64,000 nucleotides of DNA. It comes from Sipunculus nudus (taxonomy: Eukaryota; Annelida; Sipuncula; Golfingiida; Sipunculidae). The stretch's first letter is position 1, and every line of letters begins with the position of its first letter. The stretch spans positions 74,060,624-74,124,623 of the forward strand of contig CM049308.1 of NCBI GenBank assembly GCA_026874595.1, given 5' to 3'. Under the pieces are notes generated by a model. The model did not search any database. It saw only the letters and a list, made by a program, of their open reading frames with translations, and was not told the origin of the DNA. Positions 55,302 through 64,000 of the stretch are shown in pieces. Position numbers and translations under genes: made by a program.

Positions 55302-56140
55302 TTATTCTAAACTGTGACATTCCAGAAGCGTATCTGAAAATAAGTTACTGCCTTCTCTTACGCCGCCGTCTGCGCCTTGTATAAAATTCTTGGAGAGCCT
55401 TTTGCCCAATATTTGCCTCAGGTTCCCATGTTGTCTCTGTGAACCCTTTCCATTTGACTTTGTACATCTTCCTGTTTCCGTATCCTTTACATTGCAAAAG
55501 CCGGTCCACCTCGTACCACTGATCCTCGCTGTCCGCTTGGTTTTCTGATGTAGGCTCTTGGGTGTCATTTGACGCTGATTGATTTGTTGAGTTCTTTGCG
55601 TCCGTGTTGATATAAGTCGGACGAGTGTCAGGGTCCATAAAAAGCTTAAGCCGGTTAGCGTGTACGAAGGACGAGAGACGCTTGTGTCATTCGGACCGCA
55701 CTCAACAATGTAGAATGGTCCAGTCCATTTTGGTACAAGTTTTGCACTTAATCCTTGAGGAACCTTATTGTTCTGCAGCCACACATGCTGGCCGATGCGA
55801 AAATTTGGGACTTTTGGTCCTTGGTCATGCCGTTGTTGATAAGTCTCTTGTGTGCGTTGGACGTTTGATTTCGCTAGTTCCCGTGTTATGTTTAGCGATG
55901 CTTGTAGTTCTTGCATATACTGGCTTTCATTTGGTTTGCGAAAAGATTGTTCGCCTGGAAATTCGTTATCAATGGGCACGCGCATTTCTTTGCCGAACAG
56001 TAGCTCGAATGGCGAAAACTGGGTGGATTGCGTCGCAGGAGTTCGCCGCAGGGCCATTAAAATACCAGGTAGAATTGTGTCCCATTTCTTCTGATCTTTG
56101 TGCACGTATGATCTGAGTGCTTGTTCGATGTGCTGTTTGT
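55302..56140 (-). pseudogene. Integrase C-terminal part and chromodomain (frameshifted)
   Basis: After a one-base break near 56,140 the integrase frame continues with HKDQKKWDTILPGILMALRR, the conserved FSPFELLFGKEMR region and the GPFYIVEC beta-barrel segment. A second break near 55,680 shifts to the frame of 55,638-55,345, which contains a chromodomain: QWYEVDRLLQCKGYGNRKMY, then KVKWKGFTETTWEPEANI, with the aromatic-cage-type Tyr/Trp residues, and a basic tail RRRRRRKRRQ. Chromodomains in integrases direct insertion to marked chromatin. Confidence 0.85.
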
Positions 56141-57133
56141 ACGCTCACATGCACTATTTGTTTGAGGGTGGTAAGAGCTGGTTTTCAGTCTTTTCACATC
56201 ATATGCCTTACATAACTGTTTAACTATGCGTGACAGGAAGTTTTGTCCTCGATCCGACAAGAGGGCTCTGGGCGCTCCAAAACGACATAAAATTTCCCTG
56301 TGCAACACCGTGGCTATTGTGAGCGCATCTTGCGATTTTAATGGAAAGCCTTCGCACCAACGTGAAAAACTATCCACGCACAACAGAATATACTGGTGAC
56401 CTGCTTCAGTTTTGGTCAATGGTCCGATGATGTCTACATGCCATCTCTCAAATACACCAACAATGGGCAGCGGATGTAATGGAGCGGGTTTACTACCGAA
56501 ACTGCGTTTGGAAATCTGACATACTTCGCATGTTTTGACAAATTTTTGTACATCCGTATACATGCCTGGCCAGAAGTATTTTCCGCGCAAACCCGCGTAG
56601 GTACGATCGGTGCCTTGCTGTCCTCCGCCTGTAGCTGAATTATGGTAAGCCTGTAATAAGCTAGCTCTACACTGCGTAGGAACCGCCAGTTGTTTGGTCA
56701 GTCTCATGTCACGCGGCAAACTGCGACCTCTCCTTTCGAACAGATGATACAATATCCCTTCGTCTAAGATGAATTGTTCTGCTTTTGCTGTAATCTTTGC
56801 TGCTTCTGAGCGCGTCTGTGGTAAGTGTCCCAAGTCCAAATATTTTATGATGGGTTCATAATCTGGACACGCCCTTTGTTGTTCTGCGAAGTCATGCCAC
56901 GTTGTCCTAAGCTCGTCCGCTCTTTCCTCACCCGAAGCTGTCTGCACTACTAACTCGATTGCTGACGATTGGTCACAAGTGTCTTGTTCGTGGTATTCCA
57001 ATTCAACACATGCTATGACGTTGAATATCTGTGTGTGCAATATGAGCAGTACTCGGGAGTGGCAGATCGTCAAATTCACTGTCATAGGATTCTGTTTTCT
57101 GTGTGTACATCCGTCGCGATAATGCATCTGCAT
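56057..57133 (-). pseudogene. Integrase, zinc-binding and catalytic core (pol)
   Basis: The N-terminal zinc-like region has YHNSATGGGQQGTDRTYAGL, then YFWPGM and CEVCQ; the second His of the usual H-H-C-C motif (normally GGH) reads Gln. Catalytic acidic residues are WHVDIIGPL, LLSDRGQNF and the Glu of NSACERTNS. The frame differs from that of RNase H, with a break at about 57,000-57,060, and is lost again near 56,140. Together with the chromodomain piece it forms the C-terminus of pol. Confidence 0.88.
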
Positions 57134-58607
57134 GATCTATCTTTTTACCGGGTTTATGTTTCACTACAAACGTGTAAGCTTGCAACAACAAAGACCACCG
57201 AGCAAGGCGACCAGCATCCTGTTTGACATTTTTCAACCATTGGAGGGCCGCGTGGTGGTCTGTAATCACTGTAAAATTGTTGTTGGCCAAATAATGATGG
57301 TATGCTCTGATACCCTCGACCAGTGCCAAACACTCTCTTTCAGTGATAGTCCATTTCTGTTCGTGTTTGTTTATAGTCCTGCCACCGAAAGCAATCACGC
57401 GCTCGCGGCCCTTGATGTCTGCTTGGCTCAAGACGAAGCCAATCGCCCGCCCACTGGCATCTGTTGTCAGCGTGAACGGATGGTTTGGATCTGGATAGGC
57501 AAGTACTGGGGCGTTTGTCAAAGCGTCCTTTAGGCGTCTGAATGCTCCGTCACATTCTGGGGACCACTTGAAACCGGTATCCTTTTTCAACAATGCGTTG
57601 AGTGGTGCAGCAATATCAGCATAATTCCGGACTAAACGACGGTAATAATTGCTTAATCCCAAAAAGCTCCGCACTTCACGTTCATTCTCTGGGGTAGGAA
57701 ACTCTGTCACAGCTTTCACTTTGTCACGATCTACGGTTGCCCCGCTCGGTGTCAGAACATGACCCAGGTAAGACAGTTGTTCGGCGGCGAAGTGACACTT
57801 TTCTGGTCGTAGTCTTAGATTTGCTGAGCGGAGACGCGCAAATACCTGGTTTAGATGCTGAATATGTTCTTCGACGTTTTGGCTGAATATTAGTATATCA
57901 TCAACGTAAACGATCGCAGAACGCCATGTAAGACCCGCTAGCACTCTTGTCATCAGCATCTGAAACGACGCTGGCGCGTTAACCAGTCCGAAGGGCATCC
58001 TTTTGAACTGATATATTCCCTCGTGTGTTACGAACGCCGTCTTCGCCCTTGACGCCGGGTTCATTGGCACCTGCCAGAACCCGGAAGTCAGATCAATGGT
58101 TGAGAACACTCTAGCTTTAGATTCTCCTAATGCGTCAAACACATCTTCTAAGCGTGGCAAGGGATGCGACATTGGTTTTGTTATTTCATTTAACTTGCGG
58201 TAGTCTACTGCGAAGCGAAATTCACCTGATTTCTTGCGAACTAGAACCACTGGGCTAGACCACTCGCCTTGACTAGGCTCTATTACACCGGCATTAAGCA
58301 TTTCATCAACCTGATGTTGGATTTCCTTTTTAGCTGTAGCGGATGTTCTATAAAAGCCCTGACGGATAGTAGGTGTATCCTTTGTGTCTATGACGTGATG
58401 GTGTCCCTTAGCTTCTCCAAGTTCGAGAAGAGATTTGGCGAATATGTCCTTGTTGCTACCAATGAAGGCTAGCAACTTCTGTTTGTCACTCAAACTAAGT
58501 TTGCCTTCAATATTGATACCTAAGTCCTGTGCAACCCGTATGCATTCATCCTCAGAATCCTTGGCATCCGCACCAAGATACTGACTGTCATCCTCCATGG
58601 GAATCAC
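57003..58607 (-). CDS. Reverse transcriptase and RNase H (pol)
   Basis: A 534-codon open frame. RT motifs in order: FRFAVDYRKLNEIT, STIDLTSGFWQVPM, MPFGLVNAPASFQ, the catalytic YVDDILIFS and SYLGHVLTPSGA. RNase H follows with TTDASGRAIGFVLSQ, the Glu of TERECLALVEG and VITDHHAALQW, ending in the conserved linker KPGKKIDHADALSRR. All catalytic residues are present. The apparent start is only where the frame opens; the protein is expected as part of a gag-pol polyprotein and overlaps the protease frame by 4 nt in a different frame. Confidence 0.93.
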   Translation of the reverse strand: MIPMEDDSQYLGADAKDSEDECIRVAQDLGINIEGKLSLSDKQKLLAFIGSNKDIFAKSLLELGEAKGHHHVIDTKDTPTIRQGFYRTSATAKKEIQHQVDEMLNAGVIEPSQGEWSSPVVLVRKKSGEFRFAVDYRKLNEITKPMSHPLPRLEDVFDALGESKARVFSTIDLTSGFWQVPMNPASRAKTAFVTHEGIYQFKRMPFGLVNAPASFQMLMTRVLAGLTWRSAIVYVDDILIFSQNVEEHIQHLNQVFARLRSANLRLRPEKCHFAAEQLSYLGHVLTPSGATVDRDKVKAVTEFPTPENEREVRSFLGLSNYYRRLVRNYADIAAPLNALLKKDTGFKWSPECDGAFRRLKDALTNAPVLAYPDPNHPFTLTTDASGRAIGFVLSQADIKGRERVIAFGGRTINKHEQKWTITERECLALVEGIRAYHHYLANNNFTVITDHHAALQWLKNVKQDAGRLARWSLLLQAYTFVVKHKPGKKIDHADALSRRMYTQKTESYDSEFDDLPLPSTAHIAHTDIQRHSMC

Positions 58608-59365
58608 CTCATCCTGTGTAATAGGTACCCGTTTGTCGGGTTACATACTTGTGCCATCGGCATTTCACTACAGTTGACAACTGAACGTGCACACATGAGA
58701 TTATGTCGGGTGACTAGCGTGTGTCCCGGCTCGATCAGGTAACAAGTGTTATCGTCCCCATCTAACGTTATAGGAATTATACACTCCGACATGGGCGGCA
58801 AAATAACTGATACAGCAGACCGGGCAACTGACCTGCTGTCGTTTTCCCCCCTACACATATCCAGCTCTGTTAATCCGTGGTAAAGGCTCAATGTGTTATG
58901 CTGCAAATCAATCGTTGCACTGTGGTCACGTAAAAAATCCATTCCTAAAATGAGTGGACTATGGAGGCGCTTGAAAACGTAAACCTGTTGCACAACCCGG
59001 AGTCTGTTCACTGTTAAAGGAAGCTCTATCGTCCCTAAAACGGAGTGTCTCTCACCGCAAACACCGACAATGTGATTTATTGTTGCTGGCTTCAGACTGA
59101 AATTTAGAGCTGTCTTCTGTAATGTGTTCAATGCAATGCACGAAATTGAAGCTCCGGTATCAATAAGGGCAGTACAGTTTTTGGATGCAATCTGAACAAC
59201 AGTGGTGTTATTATTCAACGGCAACGTCATACTCACTGTTTCAGCGGTTATAACCTCAACACTTGACGTTGAGTCCAGTTTACACAGATCCGGTCGGCAC
59301 AATCCATAAATATCCTGATCTACGCCGTGTTGTCTACCCAAGCTTCCCCGGGTAGACACGCACCT
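58604..59365 (-). CDS. Aspartic protease region, continuous with gag frame after UAG
   Basis: The catalytic motif is ALIDTGASISCIAL (D-T-G-A), followed by the flap region and the second hallmark PLILGMDFLRDH. The frame is the same as gag, separated only by one TAG codon (59,366-59,368), so protease could be made by readthrough. It ends at a TGA at 58,604, overlapping the RT frame, so a frame change is needed to reach RT. Confidence 0.88.
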   Translation of the reverse strand, partial: RCVSTRGSLGRQHGVDQDIYGLCRPDLCKLDSTSSVEVITAETVSMTLPLNNNTTVVQIASKNCTALIDTGASISCIALNTLQKTALNFSLKPATINHIVGVCGERHSVLGTIELPLTVNRLRVVQQVYVFKRLHSPLILGMDFLRDHSATIDLQHNTLSLYHGLTELDMCRGENDSRSVARSAVSVILPPMSECIIPITLDGDDNTCYLIEPGHTLVTRHNLMCARSVVNCSEMPMAQVCNPTNGYLLHRMR

Positions 59366-60256
59366 CTATTGACGGTATGCAAATCCGCACATGCGACGGA
59401 GATGGCCCACATTGTTACACTGATAACATACCGAATTTGCAGCCTGACAATCGGGTGGCGAGTGAGACGTACTTCCGCACCGGAAACAAGGGTCTTCCTG
59501 ACGTTGTTGGCGCCGATTCTGTCTCTGTGTGAACTCTCGCCTCCTGGGCTGTGTATTGTTGTACCTCCTGCGACTGAATGTTTCTCTGGGTGGCGTGTAG
59601 TTGCTTGACGAGTAAGCAGCGGAAACCGTTGTTGCGGTTCTTACGTCTTCTGTCAACCTGTCCAACCTGGAATTTAAGGCATCAATTGCCGCGACTAGTT
59701 TACAATCCGTTGAGACGGACTGGACAGCGGATACCTCCATTCGTGCTGCGTACACAATAACATCGTCCAGGGTATCGTAGTCGCGCTGAATAACGGCCTG
59801 TCGTATAGAGGGCTTCAAGCCTGACAGTATCACGTCTCGCAAATCCTGCTGACTTACATCAAGTTGTGCAGCAAGGCTCTGTACTCTATCGGCGAAATCT
59901 TTTACGCTTTCGTTTTCCCGCTGCTGTGACTGCCAGAGTGTGCGGCGTTTCTCCCACTGATTACTGGTATCAGGACCATAACGTGCGAGGAATGTCCCTT
60001 TGAGTGCATCGAAGTCTGCTTTCTTTTCCTCACTGAGCGTCAGGTACCACTCGAAGGCTGTGCTGGTCAGATGTAGTGGTAGCGAAGTTAACTTTGATTC
60101 TGGTGAGAGACGTCTATGTGCGGCATATATCTCGTACTTTGCTAGCCAGCTCCTCGCGTTTTCTGTCGATTCACTGCCTGTGAAACGTTCAATAGTTATG
60201 TTGTCCTGGGCTGCCATCTGTACTGGTCTTGTTTTGAGACTTGATCTTGTGATCAT
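59366..60256 (-). CDS. Gag with two CCHC zinc knuckles
   Basis: I start at the first true ATG in frame (60,256; MITRSSLKT), since the frame upstream runs into the LTR. The capsid-like part has WLAKYEIYAAHR and FEWYLTLSEEKKADF, the retrotransposon Gag domain pattern, with a C-terminal Arg/Gln-rich region. Two zinc knuckles follow: CFRCGSTSHSPPDC and CYQCNNVGHLRRMC (C-x2-C-x4-H-x4-C). It ends at TAG in the context CAA-TAG-AGG. Confidence 0.92.
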   Translation of the reverse strand: MITRSSLKTRPVQMAAQDNITIERFTGSESTENARSWLAKYEIYAAHRRLSPESKLTSLPLHLTSTAFEWYLTLSEEKKADFDALKGTFLARYGPDTSNQWEKRRTLWQSQQRENESVKDFADRVQSLAAQLDVSQQDLRDVILSGLKPSIRQAVIQRDYDTLDDVIVYAARMEVSAVQSVSTDCKLVAAIDALNSRLDRLTEDVRTATTVSAAYSSSNYTPPRETFSRRRYNNTQPRRREFTQRQNRRQQRQEDPCFRCGSTSHSPPDCQAANSVCYQCNNVGHLRRMCGFAYRQ

Positions 60257-60289
60257 GGATTCTGTGAGAGGCCCGGCTTCTCCACCACT

Positions 60290-60602
60290 TGTTATACCGG
60301 GAAGACAGACTTGACGCAGCACTTGTTCAATATCTTTATTCCGTATATCTCTATGTACACTCGACGACGTCTGATGATTAACTTCCTGACTACGACAAAT
60401 ACCCTACTATTTATACACATACAGCGGATCGTAGCTGCAGCGACTCTCTCCATTAATTAACCAATCAGAGCTATACCTACCCGACCAATCAGCGATGGCT
60501 AGGTAATCACTGGACCGTATAACGTCTACTGACTCCGTGGGTAACGGACCTCTGTGGGCGCAGTGCCGCTGGTGCATACTATACACTAAACAACCTTATG
60601 AT
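60290..60602 (-). repeat. 5' LTR of the Ty3 element
   Basis: 313 bp, essentially identical to 54,785-55,097. The promoter of the element would lie here. Right flank 'ataag' repeats the left flank of the other LTR. Confidence 0.93.
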
Positions 60603-61514
60603 ATAAGACTGAACAAGAAGAGAATAGAGGCTGAGCGTTCTTGGTTCTCTGTTGTCATTAATAAACGTCACTATTGGGTCGTACATTGCCTTTTCCGAGA
60701 AAATATAAATGTGCTAAACACCTCTACGTGATAGTCAAGGTTCTCCCTGTTAGTACAATTACCCCCACCCCCTACAGAATTGAATCTATGTCGCAGAATT
60801 GAAACACAATCCACTTGAGCAGAACTTGTAAATATGCAAAGGGGGAATATAGTACGAGCGCCTCCTGAGTTGGTTAGTATAGCTGATTTGTGATTACCTT
60901 AAACACTCACGTCCGCAGTAAATGCTTTGACCGGCTTTGATTGGCTGTGTGCAAGTTTCGTTAACTGACAGATGTAATGTTTTATTTATTTATTTTTTAC
61001 ATTTTTGGCACATTCTAAGAAAAAAAGGCAGCATAGGGGTTAATGTATTTTTTGTATCTATTTATTGTATACAATAGACTTCACCAAAGAGCAAGCCCAC
61101 TGCTCTTAAAGCTAATCTGCAATGTTCTGGTCTAATATGCAAGCATCGTTTGTTTTTTTAAGAAAAATCTAATACAGACCAAATCTCCTGTAGAAATCCC
61201 ATTCTTAAAGATAAGATTAACTAACTTTCTTATTATTCTCAGATAAAACAATAGTATTCCATCTTGTCATATAATAGACCAGTAAATTTAGTGTCAGGCG
61301 TTGCCGACAGGTGCCGATAGTGTGATGGAGCGGTCTATTGCTGGATTGAAACAAAGAGGGCGTGATTTCATTCGACTGGGCGAGACTTTGCGTGAGAAAG
61401 AAAGATACATTTTAAAAAGCAAACTATTATAAATTGGTAGGGAGATATTATAATCAGTTGTATCATCTGTACTACAAGATAAATCTGCCTTGGTTGTTGA
61501 AATAGCGGACACAA
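60603..61514. other. Intergenic sequence
   Basis: AT-rich, no gene or repeat recognised. Confidence 0.5.
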
Positions 61515-61795
61515 GGGGTGTGTTTTCGTGCTCTTGGAACACGTTCCAGTTTCTAACCACACAAAGTGTAACCAGGAATGTGTTTCTGTTCCACCACGAA
61601 AACGCCAGAAGAATACTAAGTCTGTGTAGGCCGAAATAATGTCCGGGTACCGAAGTAAATAACATCTTTAATTTTATGATATTGAGTCTGGTTTTTATTA
61701 GATTCGGTTTCGCGTTCCAGGTACGTCACGAAAACGACCTCGGTTAGGAACAACTGCTGGAACAGGAACGCGTTCCGAGCACGAAAACACACCCA
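61515..61795. mobile_element. Foldback MITE (GGGTGTGTTTTCGTG ends)
   Basis: The left end 'ggggtgtgttttcgtgctcttggaac' pairs with the right end read inverted, 'gggtgtgttttcgtgctcggaac'. Inverted subterminal words such as 'cgttcc' and 'cacgaaaacg' recur. About 280 bp, no coding capacity. Confidence 0.75.
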
Positions 61796-61879
61796 AGAAA
61801 GAATGTGGTATATTCATGATAATATATATTCTTATAACATGTATATTAATAATCTAATTATGATAATATTTTTAATAAA

Positions 61880-62030
61880 AAGTCTAATGTAGAGATAGGG
61901 TTATACCTAGTTAACAATCCATTAAATGTTGTAGGTAATATGGATCGACATAATATTTTTTTTAAAATTTAAAGTCTCTCATGAACATTGTGACACCAGA
62001 CGGTACTTTTGACCGTCATCAAGGTAGTAT
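61880..62030. repeat. Dispersed repeat, copy 2 (matches 39,450-39,575)
   Basis: Shares 'agatagggttatacctagttaacaatccatta', 'gtaatatggatcgacataata' and 'aaagtctctcatgaacattgtgacac' with the 39-kb copy in diverged form and the same order. Confidence 0.6.
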
Positions 62031-64000
62031 TGCAAGCACTTGTTACGCAAAATTCTCCACACATGAGATTTGTATATGAAAGTCCATGATATATCTTATG
62101 CACACATTCGTGCGCACAGCACGCTCATGGGTCGAAATCGAGCCAGTTCTTCTGAGAAGCGTAAATTAAAAAATAAGTAAATGGATCAAATATGGAGTAT
62201 GCTTCGATAACATCGATTCAAAATATAACCAAAAAAAGTTTTTATTTGGCCGTGAAACATATTTTGTATATTGATAAACCTGTGGATCAATTTTGCGGCG
62301 GGTGATATGTGTGACGCGGTATTGTAAATATAACCAAAAACCTATGCACGTGCTTCCTTGGATAGTTTACGTAATACTACTGCTTCCAGAATTGTTGAAG
62401 ATGTTAATGCAAGGTGAAAATCAAGCGACACTTGTTGGGGTCTTTTCAACAATATGCAACAGGAATACTTGCAAAAATTGGGGGATTAACCATTATTGCA
62501 TGCTGACATAGGACATGAGTCTTAGGGGATCGAGAGTCACATGTTGTTTACATTTACTAATCATCCATGTGAGGCGGTGCCTTGGTCAAATGTCAGACCA
62601 AACATGTTTAAGTCCGTGACTGCCAGCAGGGTTTATTCCTTTTGCACAATATAGACCTTTAACTCTGCGCGGCGGTAGGTTTAGCAATAGACTAGGTGAT
62701 CCCGTGTCACAGAAGCGTGGTACTGTGTACAGCGAAGGAAAGCTTGATAAGGGATATCTTGTCTTATACATATCTTGTTTTATTCACTTTTTTTGTTCAC
62801 TGTTTTTTTTTTTCTTCTTCTTTTGCTTGTTCGTGTTTCGATATGATATGCAATCATAAAAATTATCGAAATACTTTAATTCTTCGAAATTCTTACTAAA
62901 CTGAATGAAAGGGGTGTGGACGTGGAAGAAAAATCAAATTTGTACATCTGTCTTTCAATAAGACGACTACGAAGTGTCTTCTGACCTGATAAAGCAATAT
63001 GCTAGGCCCTTCTTTTATTATTTACAAGACCAAAAAATCAAAAAGTTCGTTAAGCTCATTTATAAATTTCTATATGATATATTTTAACTTTTTGTTCTGT
63101 TTAAGTTCATCCTTTATTTATTATTCCTATGCAATCAAATTGTATTTTGGCACAAGGCATGTATAACTTCTGTGTGCCTGAGAACCATACCTTTTTTTGG
63201 CCTAATACTTTTCTCTTTTTCTCCTCTTACATGGCAACAAGCATCTAGTTCTGGACTAACCAGACGCAAGTAGTAAACGTGGAAAGTAGGAAACATGGTT
63301 TCAAGACAAGAATTTTAAACCTGTGCTGTAGAACTAACCCTTACCGACTGACTTTAAAAGTTCATATTTATAAATAAAAGTATGCCAGACCTTTCTGTTT
63401 GGTACTGGTTTAACCCTTTTCTTAAAGACCCAAACCGGCAAAGTGAACATATATACCCACTGAAAATGGAGTAGTATAGAGTTAACTGTTATTAGGTTCT
63501 GTATGAATCATTTAATCCAGGATGGGGATTCGATAAAGGTAAAATTTCAAATGTGTATAAGAGATTAAATTCTATATCAACGGCTATGGCTATGGCTTTT
63601 GGGTTATAAATAGCAACTCAGTTAATCTTTTACATCACTTCACCGCTCACTGTCGAAGCCTGTCGGCATCAAAAGACACTAAATGGTCGGGTCTATTGTA
63701 GGGACAAAAAAAGATTATATTTTTTATACTTCAAAAAATAAAGTAAAAAATTGTTTTCTTCATCAGCGAAGTTCCCTGTCGGGACCCATGGCTTGTCTTT
63801 GAACATTACAGACAATTACGTGCAGTTTGCATGCTCGTTGAAACAGGGCCACGACGTAAATATCAAGACGTATTTAATTGCTAAGCGACCATTGGAAGCG
63901 CCCCCCCCCCCCCCTTTCAGCAACTGAGCGATAATCGGGGATCATACACTGAATGTAGATAAAAGTTTAAATTCAATAACAGGTGCAAATTTGTATCCTA
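62031..64000. other. Intergenic sequence to the window edge
   Basis: No gene recognised. Only short ORFs, a T-run near 62,800 and a C-run at about 63,901. Confidence 0.5.

Larger units (their letters stand above)
54785..60602 (-). mobile_element. Ty3/gypsy LTR retrotransposon with chromodomain, near-intact LTRs
   Basis: About 5.8 kb, read on the minus strand: 5' LTR (60,602-60,290), gag, protease, reverse transcriptase, RNase H, integrase, chromodomain, 3' LTR (55,097-54,785). Flanks repeat TATAAG on the + strand (54,779-54,784 and 60,603-60,607 region), a 5-6 bp target duplication. The domain order PR-RT-RH-INT with a chromodomain after integrase places it in the chromovirus-like branch of Ty3. 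Behind the 5' LTR, the minus strand reads 'tggtggagaagccgggcc', a good primer-binding site; before the 3' LTR a purine tract 'aagccggggggtat' is the likely polypurine tract. Confidence 0.93.

Noticed and set aside
55625-56116. 163-aa plus-strand ORF
   Set aside because: Antisense shadow of the integrase C-terminal region of the Ty3 element.

Overview
This is a metazoan nuclear window. It is AT-rich and contains short exons with GT-AG (one GC-AG) introns, a conserved animal membrane-protein gene, tRNA-derived SINEs, TA/GA/TAA microsatellites and many transposons. The repeat types (GGTGGCGCCACC-palindrome repeats, foldback and Helentron/'pearl'-like elements, a chromodomain Ty3 element, a nuclease+CXC-domain DNA transposon) suggest a marine lophotrochozoan, most likely a mollusc. 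That placement is inference; no species can be named. There are no bacterial operons, rRNA genes or CRISPR arrays.

Region 1 (about 1.2-18.1 kb, + strand) is the 3' part of a multi-exon gene for a secreted ADAM/ADAMTS-type (M12B) metalloprotease. In order it has the zinc-site helix HELGH, an ADAMTS-like cysteine-rich segment, a Gly/Asn-rich linker and a complete C-type lectin domain. Eight exons join in consistent phase; a ninth 41-nt microexon upstream and a tiny last exon downstream are tentative. Two oddities stand out: the position of the third zinc histidine reads Asp, and one intron is GC-AG. The introns hold two SINE copies, a TCGATTAA-rich element, an LTR-like repeat and microsatellites. 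The GGTGGCGCCACC-palindrome repeat occurs at 1-900, 15.06-16.12 kb and, inverted, 20.83-21.49 kb.

Region 2 (23.1-34.9 kb, + strand) is a complete coding sequence of a TMEM179-family four-pass membrane protein: five coding exons, 196 aa. Its introns carry a 1.26-kb TIR element, a MITE inserted beside a LINE fragment, a Helentron-like element, and a 12-copy tandem array of about 61 bp built from the splice acceptor and first ~50 nt of exon 3, directly upstream of the real exon 3.

Region 3 (35-46 kb) is mostly non-coding: a 220-bp tandem duplication, a 1.25-kb foldback element with nested palindromic termini, and one hypothetical coiled-coil ORF on the minus strand.

Region 4 (46.4-52.4 kb) is a decayed DNA transposon with long terminal inverted repeats and a candidate 8-bp target duplication. 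Its minus-strand protein has N-terminal zinc-binding clusters, a central Asp-rich transposase-like region, a FEN1/XPG-type nuclease domain and a C-terminal CXC (tesmin/TSO1) domain. The reading frame is broken by several frameshifts and stops.

Region 5 (54.2-60.6 kb) has a 32-bp minisatellite, then a young Ty3/gypsy chromodomain LTR retrotransposon on the minus strand. Its two 313-bp LTRs differ at about one base, yet pol is interrupted by at least three frameshifts. The rest to 64 kb holds one foldback MITE and no recognisable gene.
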